64,000 bases of DNA from NCBI GenBank assembly GCA_963070105.1, contig OY718804.1, positions 9,702,317 to 9,766,316 of the forward strand. Reading direction: 5' to 3'. Made by a program: the position numbers and the translations under genes. The notes below the pieces were generated by a model. The model was not told where the DNA came from. It ran no database searches and saw only the letters and a program-made list of their open reading frames with translations. Each line of letters opens with the position of its first letter. The stretch's first letter is position 1. The DNA is from Litomosoides sigmodontis (taxonomy: Eukaryota > Nematoda > Chromadorea > Rhabditida > Onchocercidae). This document shows, in pieces, positions 25,885-39,429 of the stretch.

Positions 25885-28190
25885 TACAGTTTCATCATTT
25901 AGCGTATTAACTAGAGGAATGCTTATATATCAATAGGAAGAATTTTGAAAATTACTAATTCGAATGAAGTTTTATGTATCAGTAGGTTATGCATGCATTT
26001 CAAGTCTTTGGCATAGTAATTAATTAATTGTACTGTAGAACAACAAAATTTTAAGTTAAAAATTATTCAATTTAATATGCATATAATTTATAATCAAGCA
26101 TCGTTAATCATATTGATTGAATTTCAGACAATATGTGCTGTTGTTAGCATTTGTTTCAATTTTTTAGTTTCGTATATTTTACTAATTGAGAAATTCTTTG
26201 CCTTCGATTTGTCAAAGATACAAAAGCACAGTGGAATATTTGAGGTGTTTGGTTTGCACGTTAATTTCAGTTAGGTAATGGTGAACCGGTGGTACCACTC
26301 ACCACTACCATATTTGAAAGAACGGAAGGAAGGTCAGAGTGTAGAACGAATTCTTTCGTTCGTTCCTTAGGCGAATGGTTGAGAATAAAATGAAGAAATT
26401 GAAGTTGAATGGCTATTGGACGAAATAGACTCCTCGCTCCACCCACTTCCTTCATTCATTCTTCAAGCAAATCACACTCAGTGCTCTCATCTTCGGTCAC
26501 TTTCTTCCATTCCACAGTGAACCTGTCTTCCTTTCACTTTCAACTTTTCCATTTTAACTTTTAGCTTTATCCACGTAATTTTTTCCTTCGCTTTCTTCGA
26601 CTGTTAGCTACCGTTGTGTCACATCGAGAATTCCATATTTCAAATCCACGAAAACGTTTTTTTCCCCCACTGTTCTTGCGAAACACTAAAGCGTAATGAA
26701 CTAATTTGCATATGAAAAAGTTTCAAAGCACTAAACTTCGCTTCCTCTCACTATCATTTGCTCTTTTCTCTTTTTTTCGGGAGTCAAACATTGTTTACTC
26801 CTCTTTTTTCCCCCTACTCTCTTTAAACTGTTATAGTTTTCCCCACCTACCATCTTTCCTTCTCTTTTGTGATCGTAGATTATGTTTTGTACAGTATCGC
26901 TTGTCAATTCTCCTAATGAAATTTGAACCTTTTCTCTCGGGTTATTTATTAGTATATACTGATCGTTGATAATGGTGGGAGAGAGAAAAAGAAAAATTCA
27001 ATGATGGTGTAGAATGCATCTAACTTGGTCACTAGAAATGATTTTTGCTTCCTAACTGACCATAAAAGTCTAATTTATATAAATGCAAAGTTTTACAATA
27101 AATAACTCTTCCTCTGCACACTTTACTCCATCTTTGCTCCTAGAACCACACTAGTTAGCAAAACTTTCAAGTTTAATTAAGTATAGCATTCCCCAAAACT
27201 CAATTTAGTTTTACTGCTTTCTGAAATCTACCGGTAACCTACATATACATTAATTACAGCACGCGATAACGGTTGTCATAGTTGGCAAACTCTAAAATAA
27301 AGCAGAGAGTTAATTTTGACAAGTTAAAGTACGAATTGTTTATTTGCTAGCGTTAGCGTAGCAATCAAAATACTTCTTTTCAATTTTTTTATGACCAATC
27401 AATAATTACTGAATGTAGAGGAACTAAACTAAGCAATTGGTTGTAAATTTTATATCTCATGGCTTTTTTCTATGAATGAATTAGTTCTTCATATTTCTCT
27501 CATCCTAATGACAGTGTCCTTAGGTGATTAATTTTTATACAAATCTTGAATTTTCAAATTTATCCGTCCAATAATTTGTCATGTATTTCATACGATCTTG
27601 TTTAATAATTTTTGATATTTTTCTCGGTGTGTTGTAACTACTGCTGTGCTACATTGATAGCCACCGGTCAATGCTACTGACAAGAAGGAAATGACCATTT
27701 CTAAAATGACTTTTCTTACCATCGACAACTATCACTTTCCTTGTATGCAAAATTAAAGGATTCATTGGTTCCTAGCGATATCTTCTTGTGATAAGAAATA
27801 AGTTGATTTGTGAGAGGATAAGAAGGAAAAGTTGTAATAGTAAACTGAAATGAAGCAAGCTATGCTGTGTATGTGCATACGCGTGGGTGGGTGTGTGTGT
27901 GTGTGTGTTGTACGATGTGTTGCGACTGAAATGCTCGGGTCTCCTCTTCACTCTTCCCTTTTTCGTGTTTTCATCGAGGTTGGGCTTGAAAACCTAATAG
28001 CATGGAAAACGAGTAGGAAAGTGGAAGACGGAAGAGGAATGGTGGTGCAGAGTGCATGGCTGGGGATGGCAGGAAGAAAGAAGATTATGAAAAATCACTA
28101 GAGGAAAAATGGAAACGGCGAAATGCAAATGGGAGAAAGAATGAATTGGTGGATTACGAAGGAAGACGTCTATCTATTTCTACCGGCAAC
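25885..28190. other. Gene-poor stretch
   Basis: AT-rich DNA without supportable exons. A short TG tract lies at about 27891-27908. The frames around 26077-26970 are Phe/Ser/Leu-rich reads through AT- or CT-rich DNA. Confidence 0.55.
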
Positions 28191-28305
28191 AAATCATCAT
28201 CATCATCATCACCATCATTGTTATCCGTGAGTGATCATCGTCATCGTCACCATCATCATCATCATCATCATCATCATCATAATCACCATTAGCAAACAGT
28301 AGCAG

Positions 28306-28343
<38 letters not shown>

Positions 28344-28497
28344 GCCTGCTATGAGTAGAAAGGAAAAGCATCCAGATTTAAGCAATTCCACACTATCAGT
28401 CATTTCGATCTCCTCTTTTCCGCCACTTTCCTCCTCCTCCTCCTCCTCCCCCTCCTCCTCCTCCTCCTCCTCCCTCTCCTCCTCCTCCTCCTCCTTC
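28191..28497. repeat. Cluster of trinucleotide repeats (CAT, CAA, TCC)
   Basis: Three different triplet repeats occur in 300 bases. They are CAT/ATC at 28191-28219 and again at 28236-28280, CAA/ACA at 28307-28341, and TCC/CTC at 28430-28497. All frames through them are open, giving His, Ser, Asp, Glu or Gly runs, so the open frames on both strands (28056-28749) are repeat artefacts unless transcript evidence shows otherwise. An ATG at 28351 precedes a short ordinary peptide (MSRKEKHPDLSNSTLSVIS) before the Ser run. Confidence 0.85.
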
Positions 28498-30435
28498 ATC
28501 ACCTCCACGTCCCCCTATCATCGTCCTGATTTCATTCAAGCAGTGCAACTTTTCCTCATTCATTCCCTTCTCTCCCCGCCTTTCTATCTCAGAATTTCCA
28601 ACAAAACCCACCATCCTACCGACGTCCACACCTTCCAGTCTACCGTGTCACCTATCCACCACTGCTATTTATCCTTCCATTCTTTTATTCTATCTTTCTT
28701 TTACCTCACATCATATAATATTTTAAATACATTCTTCGACACTTTTTGAAATTATTGAAGAGAGTGAAAGATTACGGTACCGCCATAATCGCTTCCAAAA
28801 AAAGCTACGATAATTTGTTCAAATTTCTCGAAAATTATGTTCAAATTTTCTTCATTTTCCTTTTTCAGAACAAATAAGGTAACGTGATAAGTTTGAGTTG
28901 TCTAACTTAATTTTTAATGACAATAAAAATGAATGGCAATAAAATGGACAATAGCGCTTTTCGATTTGGTAATTTTTCAAAATTAAGTTACTGTGTTAAA
29001 TTAAAAACTAATAATTGTACCCGTTTCTTTTTTTGTGTTATAAAGTGACTTTTATATAAAACAGTGTGAATAGTATTGGAAGTCAACAGCAAGAAAAGAA
29101 AAATATCACAAACTGTAGAACATTTCGTTTCATGCAAATTAAGCTTTGCAGCAATTGTAAATTAAACATTGATGTCAAGTTTGTTTTTCGGCTTTTCAGT
29201 CTTTAAGCAAAGAAGGCCAACAGGTTTAAAAATTGCATTGTTTTGAAGTAAATTTCAATAATTTAGCGGCATGGGATTTTTAGGAGTTGTTTAACTTCAG
29301 CTTTAAATTTTAAAATTAAAATCAAAGTTTAAGTTAATCCAACTAGTAGTTTCAAAGTAAATCATTAAATTACTCAGAAATTATAGTAGTGCTTTAAATC
29401 ATACGTAACCTAAAAGTTAGAGTAAATGAAATTACGTTACAAATTTAGAAATTAATTCATGTTATTCTCTCTTATACCTATTCGTTACTCATTAGCGCTA
29501 TCTCAATTTTTTAGTTATTTAAAACAAACACTGCATCATTGTAATTATGTTAATTTATGCCTTTGGATCTCTCTTTATAGAACAGTCAAAAATTTGAAAT
29601 TTCATCAAAAAATGGAGCTCACTCTGTTTTAAAAAAGAATGATTTAAATAATTTTGTAACATAACAAGTAAAATTCAAACTAATTTCAATAATTGCACTA
29701 AAAGTGAGTGTTTCTCTTCCAGTTAATACCATACGACGCAATCAATTAATTAAATTTGTTAATATGATTGCATTGCTTGTTCTTTAATCACCGAATTAAA
29801 AAATTTTCCAAGTTATAACTTCTCTCACTCTCCTCTTTTCCCTCACTCCCTCTTTTTTCTTATTTTATTGCTAATTAGTATAAACAGTGAGCTAAGCAAA
29901 TAGTTATTTCATCACAACACTAATTCTCATCACTCATCCACAAATAAATATTAAGCTTGAATTTGCCTGAAACAAAACTAAAGTAATTGGAAATTTAATG
30001 AAAATGAGGAAAATTAAGGAACAATAAAAAGGAGAAAAGGGAGGGAGAGAGGGAATGAGAATGAGAGGGATAATTGTGATTAAATGCTGTTGTATTGAAA
30101 TTTTATAGTAAAGCATTCATTTGCAAAGCACTTCCCCCTCCCTCTCTCTCTCCCTCTCTCTCAATCTTCCACTTCTGAATGGATTATGATACACTTCAGA
30201 AATCACTCCTTCCAATCCTTCTCATCCACTACTTCCATGTCTTCTCAATTTTTGTCAACTACACATGTCACCTATGCTAACCATATCCTCCCTTCTCATC
30301 TATTCTATTTCACTTCACTCCACCTGTTTCGTTTGTACAGGTGGTATATTTGTATTAGCTTATATGCAGGATCTAATATATGTCTGTCCGTATGGGTACG
30401 TGTGTGTGCGTGTGTGTCTACGTGTAAATCTGTAC

Positions 30436-30509
<74 letters not shown>

Positions 30510-32333
30510 TTGCTACCTCATTTTCTTTCGCAACATATTTATGTTTTGTATCGATGACACCATTTCATGGACGATATGCAAATTAAGGAAGATTAGTTCA
30601 AATTATTAAGTGCCTCAGAAGAGTGAATAGTGATGATATGTGTTACGCATATTAATGTATGTATCTATGTATGTATGTGTCTGTTTGATTTTATGCTTAG
30701 GAATTAAGCTAAGAAGATGTGAGGAATTGAATTATTGAAAATGATAATTAAAGGTACAAAAAACAATAATTCAACCAAAAATTGATAGCGATTAAAATTA
30801 AGGATTATTTGGTACATTTTATGTCTCTTTCCTTTCAGTCTACGACACTAATAAATATTGCATGCTTTTCTAATTTTATTTCACAAAAATTTAATTTATG
30901 ACAATTAAGGAATAAAAGTGCGAAGTGGAAATTAATTAGTTACAATGGAAATGGCATTGTTTCCTTCCTTTTTTTTAGACTTTTTCCATTAAAATGGTGG
31001 CACGAGTTATTGACAATTTCGAAATGATTCAGTAGATGGGTTTTTTTTTGTTGCGAAGAGTTCTGTTTGTTATTTTCATACGGAAAAACAAAATAACAGA
31101 TTATTGAGCTGCGGGGAATTTTAATATGCATTAATTACGAAATTTTTTTCACCTCCCTCGCTATTTGTTCAAATGTTTATGGACGAGTGTCACCAATTAT
31201 TAGTGAAAATTATCTTTTAAATATATAACAAATTAGAGCAATAACGAATAGGATAATGGGCCAACTAAAGTTAAACAAAGGAAAAGAAGGCGCTACGGTA
31301 ACTTAACTTTTAACTTTTGCCAGTTTCTCGTTTTTACTTTCATTCTTTACAGTATTACTCCATATTGCAATAACAATATTAATGTTGGAAATTTTTGTGG
31401 AATGATTCTTTGAATTGAAGTTGTAGATTGAAATTTGCTAAAATAGCAAAACAATAGAAAGAATGTAGAAAAAAACACCAAAAGTAAGTTATAATTGTAA
31501 GCGTTGGAAATTTCACAGTAAGATTTAGAAATTTCACTTGTCAATCTCATTAATTATCCAATGAAGCAGTATTCAAGCAATTCAAAGGTATTTTTTTAAT
31601 GAAAAAATTTTAGTGCTCCAAATACTTTTGAACGTTTCTTACATTTGCCACAGTCATAATGTTTGTTTTTTGATTAGCTTAACTTAGCCAAAACAATAAA
31701 TAACGGAAAACACAAAAAAATTAAATAAAAAAGGGAGGAATTTTTTCCACTACGTTGTTGTGAAATTTCCTATTTTTTTTGTGAATAAATTCCAAACTCA
31801 TTTTCTTCCTCTCAAATTTCACTAAATTGTTTCTTCTCAATTTGAATTAAGTGAAAAATAAAAAATGTTGTATTTGCTAGCATCGCCCAGCACAATCATG
31901 GCAAATCAGCAGATAGCGCAACTTCCTTTGCTAGCTGCTTCCGTTGGAAACAAATCATTCAGCCTTTTTAGCAACTTCTAAATTCTCGTCATGCCTTAGT
32001 TAGCACCTGTTTATTGAACATTATTATTCCACAAACAGAAAGCCTGTCCATCTCAATGCAGTAGCATCTTCGTCATTTCATCATCCATGAATTCTTAAGC
32101 GCAAACAGACCAAAACCAATCGGTCTGAAGCAAACACAATGAGATGAGCAAAACAGACATTTACCAACAAACAAACAAACAAACAAACAAATAAACAAGC
32201 AAGTAACTAATCAAATAAATAAAGACAGTTGTTGTAATTTCACCAAATAATAATTCCGCTTCTATTTGCGTTTATTAGATTTTAATTTTATTTTATTAAT
32301 TTTATTCCTCTCATTTTTTTCTCTCCTTTTTCT
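28498..32333. other. Upstream region of the Prospero gene
   Basis: No coding exon found. Apart from the TA/TG repeat it holds CT-rich runs (about 29820-29855 and 30130-30165) and an ACAA-type repeat at 32163-32190. It probably contains promoter and 5' UTR sequence of the downstream homeobox gene, but no specific element can be named. Confidence 0.5.
30436..30507 (+). repeat. Compound (TA)n(TG)n microsatellite
   Basis: About 18 TA units (30436-30472) pass directly into about 17 TG units (30473-30507). The Tyr/Ile/Cys/Val frames across it are artefacts of the repeat. Confidence 0.95.
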
Positions 32334-32335
32334 AG
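32334..32335 (+). promoter_or_regulatory. Candidate trans-splice or 5' UTR acceptor for pros-1
   Basis: A polypyrimidine stretch ending in TTTTTCTAG lies about 108 bases before the first ATG used for the Prospero protein. Frames downstream contain stops before that ATG, so this AG would define an untranslated leader, either by spliced-leader addition or by an upstream intron. Confidence 0.4.
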
Positions 32336-32443
32336 GAAGTGAAAGAGTAACGAGAAAAAGCGATTGATTTAGCTAATCATGCTTCTGTGAAATATTATTA
32401 TTCCTTTAAGAAAACGAACAAACAAGAAGGAACGAATTGGTTG

Positions 32444-32585
32444 ATGTCCTCGGGGGAAACACTACCTGAAGCATTAAACAGGTCGCCGTCATTTGTTACA
32501 CATCATCAACTGTCCACCTATCCACTGTTCACCCAAGTAACCCAACAGCAACAACAACAACAACAACAGCAACAACAACAACAGC

Positions 32586-32619
<34 letters not shown>

Positions 32620-35600
32620 TTATCATCATCACCGCCATCTCTATCATCCATTTCAACAGCAATATCATCAACCATCATCGACCATTGCCGCCATTAATAG
32701 CTATAACAATAACAGTATCAACAGCACATCATCGCAACAGCGCATCAAATTGAAGCGACAACGACAACGTGTTGACGCCGGTGAGCCACGTAATCCTTAT
32801 CAGGTATGAAATCTTAGAAATTATTTTTTTATTAAAAATAAGGTTAAGATAATGCTTTTAGCAATTGCACAATATTTTGTTTGAAAAACTTGCATCTATA
32901 TTGAAAATTTATAGCAAAAATTATTTCCTATAATAATTTTGATAAAAAGTAGTGTGATAATATTTTAAATAAAAAGAAATTTTTTAGCAAATTTTATAGG
33001 CAACACGTACACCGATGCTCCAACAACAGCAACAACAGCAGCAGCAACAACAACAACAACAGCAACAACAACAACAATTGCAACCACAACGATATGTAAA
33101 TGATTTTCAATTAAGTAATGTTATTAAGAACAATAACAGTGCTGCACATGCAACAGCAGTAGCAACCACTCAAAATAATAATATTACTACTACCTTAAGT
33201 AGTATATTTCCCTGGATAACAACTATGATAACATCATCATCATCATCATTATCATCATCATCATCACCATCATCACCATCGACAACAGCAACAACAACAG
33301 CAACCGCTGCTACCACTACTACAACAACAATGCCATCATTTAATTTGATGGAGCGAGTTAGCGATACGGATGATTCCATTCAAGATCTTAGCCGACAACG
33401 AATTGTTGACAGTGATCAGGTAGACATTAAAATTTACCGTTATTGTTGTTGTTGCTGCTCTCACTTTTGTTAAATCAAGTCTTCCTCGCACTAACTAACT
33501 CCTACTGTTTATTTGTCCACTTCTTTTGCTCTTACAGTAATAAAGTTAATTAACTCTTTTCCTTTCACTCAAATTACAATCACTCCATTTCTTTCATTCA
33601 TTTTTGTGGAATTGTAATATAAATAACTACATTCTTAGCTTACTGTAACCAAAGATTCAGCAACAGCAACAGCAACAACAACAACAATGACAATGCATAT
33701 TTCAGATTAAAATCAAAATCTGTTTTTCCTTTTTTTTCCGCCAAGATTTTTGTAAGCGACTTCTTTTGTGTGTGTGTTTTTTTCGTTTTCTTTTGTATGC
33801 ATGTGTTTGTGTGTGTGTGTGTGTGTTATGTTTCTCATTAATGATTGGTCAACGAAACAGGAAAGGTGGAGTTTCATTTTCATTTCTCACATTTTAATTT
33901 CAAATTTTTCATTATTTTTTTCTTTTGTTTCATTTTTTGAATAGTCAACTTCCGCATTTCGTAAAATTTTCATTTTTCCTTTTGAATTAAATTATTGTTG
34001 TTTGTTCACCTTTTTGCGCATTCACTAAATCAATAAGCAAATAAATAAAAGCAAATGAATAATAATTGAACAAAAGCAAATCAAATAAGCAATCCTTTCC
34101 AGTAGTTCTTTTCAATTTCCTCTTTTTTCTTTTCCTTAAAGTATATATTAGAAATGATAATTTTGATTGTTTAATAATTGTCTTTTTTTACTGCCATCTG
34201 TGAAATACTGTAGTATTTCAGGAAGTAATCATTTCAATTACTAATTCATCGAAATTGAAATTTGCAGGAATTTATAACATCAAGTGGCATATCATCGTTG
34301 ATGACACAAATGAATGATAATGCTGAGGGAAACGATTGTAAGGATGAAGCACTAGTTACAGCTAATGATGAGGATGATGAAGCAACTGCAATGACCACTG
34401 ATGATCAGTCATATGCACAGAACGTGGATGATGAGAGAGCCGATGATGACGACACAACATCATACTTAAAAGTTTGTCTAATTTTAAGTAATTTTGAACA
34501 ATCAATTAATTGTGTTAGTTTGAAAAATTAGAGAAAAATTTTTACGAATGTAGTTGTTTATTGCAACGATCAATTAAAGTCATTGATAAGAAATGACTGT
34601 GTGCAGATAAAATTAAACCCAATATTTACTAATAAATAAAAGTGGTAAAATTATAAAAAGGAAAAGAAAATGGAAATTAATTAATAATTAATAAATTTGT
34701 AACAGGAGGAGCACAGCATGAGTGAGTCAAGTCCTACTGCATGCGCATCATTCACTGGTGGTGGCAGTTCTTCGAGGCGGAAAAGTGCCGCACCACAGCG
34801 GCAACCGATTGATATTGATGACGAATGCAATCCTCAAATTGGTATTCTATTCCTTCTTGTTGTCATTTTTTTTCGTTAATGAAAAATTTCAAAAATTCAA
34901 TGTCAACATTTATAAATAATGTTTCCTCATTTTTTTTTTGCTCTCAGAACAAAACGATGATGTAATGGAAGACGACAAAATTGCAAGTAAAGCAAATGTG
35001 GAGAAATCAGTTGAAACAAAAATGGCCAGTGAAGCAACGAAAAATATTTTAGCTGCAAGTTTAGCTGCTAATATTAATCCACATGTATGCAAATTAGCAT
35101 ATGCATATGTGCATAATTTGTAATTGGATTAGTCAGGAAGAATTGAAATAATAAATATCATTTAGTTATCTCAAAAATTTTGTATTTAGAAATATTAGTT
35201 CTGTCTTCTTTTTTTATTTGCATACTAAAAATGCTACCTAATTTTTTGCCGTGCCTTTTTTTGTCAGTTTCTTTGCTTGTAGAATAGGATACAAGAGATG
35301 ATTGATATACAAAAACGAATTTATTCCAATTGGATTGAGCAACAGAAGAAACTACTAAGCGCAAATGACGAAGAGCAGAAACGAGCGCAAATTCAACTAA
35401 TACAACAACAAATTCAACGAGATTACGCTAAGTTAGCGCAGTCGTTAAAGCAGGAACTTATCAATGGGTTGAATAGTAGCGTTGATAAGGTATATCATAC
35501 TACTGCCATGTAATACTTGAAAGTTCCCTGAGAGTCCGCACATTAGAATAGAGAGAGTGACAGTAGGTATTCATTCTGAGAACTGGCATGCATTAAAAGT

Positions 35601-38106
35601 ACTGTTTTTTATAAAATTGAAATTTTAGAAAATTTAAGTGGAAAAGTCTGCTTGCATTTGATTCGCATAAGATTTGTGGATAGGTGTAGTATTGCAACGA
35701 TGATTAATTTCCAATAATTTTTTTTCCATTGCTTTCCTCTTTTAAAGCACGTCATTGAAAAGTCGTAATTTACGTTGTAACAGTTGGACTGAAAAATGAT
35801 GTGATTTCAAATGACTAATTTCAGATTATAGCTGAATTCATAGCTGCTGAAGCAGCTAACAGTGCGCAACGTACGACTGCTGCACTCGTAGAACAGCAAC
35901 GCGAACAGGCAGCCGCAGTAACTGTCAATCGAAATCCGTTTCTTTTCCATCCACTCTACCACTCCTTCAACGGTCAGTCGGCTCCATTTCCAAATCCGTT
36001 TCTGCAAAGTAGCCTACCACTACCGCCACCATCACATCATCCTCCCGGTATTTTTCCGGCTGCTTCCGCACCTCGAACATCCTTCAATCCATTTGTACCG
36101 CACCTAAAAGCAGCATCACCAGCTACCGCAGCGTTTCGAAAAATAGATGATTTAAGGTACACAAGTGCTTGTTTTACTTAAAATTTTCCGAGAAATTTAC
36201 TTTCAATTGTGTTTCTCTGAAGAAAAGTCAAAAGAAAATGTAATTTTTGCGAAAATTTTTCAAATATTTTTTTAGTTCATTTACACCACGAAAAAAACGA
36301 TCCAAAGTCACTGATTCTTCACGGATAAACAAAATTCAACCAGTGGTTGCTACCAATCGTGAAGTGTCTTCGCTTCCTAACAGTGCTCGATCCTCGCCGC
36401 AGGTGATATTTTCAGTTCAACTATTTAGAGAATGATAGGGCAAGGTACTTTGAAATATTAATACGAAGTTAGTTTTTAGCTATCATCATATTTTCCACCA
36501 ACGATGGTTGGTCATCCGCTGTACGGTGGTGGTACATTTGGTACGGATGAAAGGAACAGTCCGATCAATTCCGATGATGCAAGCGACTGTGGACCCTATG
36601 ATGGAAGTATCGGTGGAAGGTTTGTGCAATTACACTTTATAGACTTTGGTTTTTCTTGCATAATTTAATTTTTCCATCTCATTGATAGAAATTTAATTTC
36701 AAAAAAAAACTTTCAGTTCAACTTTAACGCCAATGCACTTGCGTAAGGCAAAATTGATGTTTTTCTATACACGTTATCCGAATTCAGCCCTATTGAAGTC
36801 CTATTTCCCAGATATTCGTTTTAACAAGAATAACACTGCACAACTCGTTAAGTGGTTCTCGAATTTCCGGTTTGTTGCAGTACTATTATTGATCATAAAA
36901 CTAAATTAAATACAAATTTGCATTGAAGATAATTAGCTTCCTCGCCTTCCTCTTCCTATTGTTTTGAAATATTAAATTATTTGAAGGAAAAGCCCTCTTT
37001 CTATTATCGGTTTTTGCGCCATTAATTTTCTTCCCACTCGCTACTTCATGAATTTTTTTGTCTAAAATTTTATTGCTATTGCTATAGAAGTGATGCTAAT
37101 GCTCAAGAAAGGCTCTTACAAATTGGTGGATTAAAGTTTTTGTCAAGGATGTGAAAAAGGTGTAGGTTAGGGGAAGGAAAGGAACGATTTACGAATATGT
37201 ATATGAAGGAATCAATTATAATAATATAGGAAATGATTTCATTCTATTCTTCCTACCACCTCTATTTTCATCATTTCCATTTTACCCGTTGAAATTTGAC
37301 GAAATTTTAAAATGAAATTTTAAAAAATTGGGATTAAAATTACAGTACTGTAATTATATGCTGTCAGTTATTATTGTTCGTACGGCTGCTCAATATGTAA
37401 TAATACTTATTTGCTTACAGTAACACTATAACATACATACTTTTCAGAAGGAATTTAAATTTATGACCATAAATTTAACATGTACAGAAAAAATACAAGT
37501 TTTTTCAAATTTTTGAAAATTTTTTATTTCGTTACTGAACCAAGTAAATTAATGTCGATAAATTCTTCTTGACTAAAAAAATAATTGGAGAAAAATTTTT
37601 TATTCTAATTAACTTTTAATTAATGCTAATTATTTATTGCTGTTTATTTCATTGTTCATTACGGTACACCTATTACGGTATTACAATTCAATTAAATGTC
37701 CACTGATTGAGAAGCCGTACTGCTGAGGGAAAAGAGAGAGGAAGAGAGAGAGAGAGAGTGCAATGAAAATGTATATTATTTACTCGTTTCTCATTTGAGT
37801 ACCTAATAAATATATCGGAGAAGAAGGGGAAAAAGGTAAACGAAAAGGGCAGGTGTACGATATAAGTAACAGGTGCTTTTTAAAAGTTAAGTCGATGAAA
37901 TATTCCAGTTAACGATTGATGAGAAATGGAAGGAGAAGTGTAAGGTCACTTAAAACCGGTAGCTATTTATAAACAAATATCTGGCGCGTTCGTCCTCATC
38001 TATTCAGTTATGTTTGTTTGTTTAAATTGTTCTCGTTTGCTCCATTATGAAATTTGACACTTCGATTATCGTATGTATGCATATACATTTGATTGATGAC
38101 GATGTC

Positions 38107-38162
<56 letters not shown>

Positions 38163-39429
38163 GGATGAGGATGAGGAGGATGAAAAGGAGAAGGAGGAGG
38201 AGGATGATCGTAGTGAGGAGAGGATGATGCTGAGGTTGATGATGGAGGAGGAAAGACTGAAATGATTTTAATAATAGTGATGGTGGTGAAATGAGATGAG
38301 ATGGGACGGATGATGGTGTTGGTGTTAATGATGAGGTCATATCAGGTCATCGACCTCTGCTCTCTTCTTCTGACAATTTCAAAGAGGAGAGCTCATTTAA
38401 CTGTTTATAATACGAAAGGATTACTGTAGTAATTTCGGTTTCTCAGCAAAATGTTAATGTTTTATTTACGAATTAAAATAATACAAAAATCCTGGTGCAT
38501 TTGATTTCAATTTTAATTATCACTTCATTCTTCCTCTGTCTGTCTTCTATCATTTGCTTATATGTTTTATTGGTCTGTCATGTAAGTTTTCCACCAATTA
38601 CATTCAAGTATTTTCTTCTACCTGTCTCATTTTGTTCCTCAGTTTATTTTAAAAATTAAAAAATTAGGCAGTAGGGATGTTAGGAAGTTTCTTTGTGTTA
38701 AACTGAAATTTGCCAGCATTTCCAAACTCTATTAGTTACTATTAGTTGTTGGGGTAACTATTTTTGGTCTATGAATGCTAGATTTTTAATTGGAAAATGG
38801 AATAATTAAACGAAAATTGTTGGAAAAAGCTATTTTTATTTTGATAAATTAGTACTTTTCAATTAATCACTCCCAAAATTCTTTCTTACAGGGAATTTTT
38901 TTACAATCAAATGGACAAATATGCGAGGAATTATTTAGCTGAAGGGATCAAGAACAAGGATGATATTGTTGTTACGCCGGAATCTGAAATCTACAAAAGC
39001 CTTAATCAACACTACAATCGTAATAATCACATTCAGGTAAGGTTGATATCAATCTTCATAGTTTCATTGGTACTGTGGAAATGTAAAATGAGACCAAAAC
39101 CGAAAGCGAAAAAAATTGAACTACAAGAGATGTATTGCGTTAGTCAAATTTGAATTTAATAAAAAACTTCATTGCTACAGAACTAGTGAAAGACTTCAAT
39201 CAGTATATGAATGCTACGTTTTTCAATGAAATTACTTGATTTATAGCCACCGGAACGCTTATCGTTGGTAATACAAGAAACATTACGTGAATTTTTCTGC
39301 GCTGTACAAAGCGGACGTGATGCGGAACCATCATGGAAGAAAACAATTTATAAAGTAATTAATCGAATGGATGATCCGATTCCGGAATATTTTAAAGATC
39401 CTAATTTTCTAGAACGTCTAGAGGGCTAG
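32444..39429 (+). CDS. pros-1: Prospero-class homeobox transcription factor
   Basis: Twelve coding exons join in phase: 32444-32803, 33000-33419, 34268-34471, 34706-34841, 34948-35084, 35283-35489, 35825-36156, 36276-36402, 36480-36619, 36717-36869, 38892-39036 and 39247-39429 (TAG), about 847 aa. The C-terminal 158 residues (from about 690) form a homeo-Prospero domain. It includes [66 protein letters not shown] and a LERLEG end, nearly invariant in Prospero/PROX1. N-terminal features are polyGln runs (about 25 at 34-58, about 19 at 128-146), an acidic Asp/Glu exon (261-328), a helical Gln-rich coiled-coil-like exon (420-488) and a basic RKKR near 604-607, a likely nuclear signal. In animals the family controls neural, glial and excretory cell fate. 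ATG 32444 is the first in-frame ATG after the stop at 32375; an earlier exon is possible. Identity is very secure. Confidence 0.96.
32541..32617 (+). repeat. Coding CAA/CAG repeat (polyGln) in pros-1 exon 1
   Basis: About 25 CAA/CAG codons, mostly CAA, followed by His-rich sequence. A second coding run of about 19 Gln codons lies at about 33021-33077 in exon 2. Length is likely variable between individuals. Confidence 0.9.
36870..38891 (+). other. Long pros-1 intron splitting the homeo-Prospero domain
   Basis: A 2.0-kb intron interrupts the domain directly after the homeodomain helix WFSNFR. It contains a GA tract (about 37733-37760) and a GAT repeat. The open frames inside it (Asp and Ile runs on the two strands) come from the repeat. 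Confidence 0.9.
38107..38160 (+). repeat. (GAT)n repeat, 18 copies, within a pros-1 intron
   Basis: Eighteen uninterrupted GAT units, continuing as degenerate GAG/GAT/GAA to about 38220. Intronic, therefore not translated. Confidence 0.95.

Noticed and set aside
28221..28749. Open frames on both strands with Glu, Gly, Ser, His or Cys runs
   Set aside because: They are direct translations of triplet repeats, open in every register.
30186..30609. Two long plus-strand frames with Tyr-Ile and Cys-Val runs
   Set aside because: They are produced by the TA/TG microsatellite, with no splice or homology support.
32387..32443. Extending pros-1 to an upstream start at 32387
   Set aside because: The codon there is GTG, not ATG, and nuclear genes rarely start at GTG. 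The first in-frame ATG is 32444.
32489..32671. Minus-strand Leu-rich frame
   Set aside because: Antisense shadow of the pros-1 polyGln tract.
38008..38340. Frames with Asp and Ile runs on opposite strands
   Set aside because: They lie in a pros-1 intron and are made by the GAT repeat.
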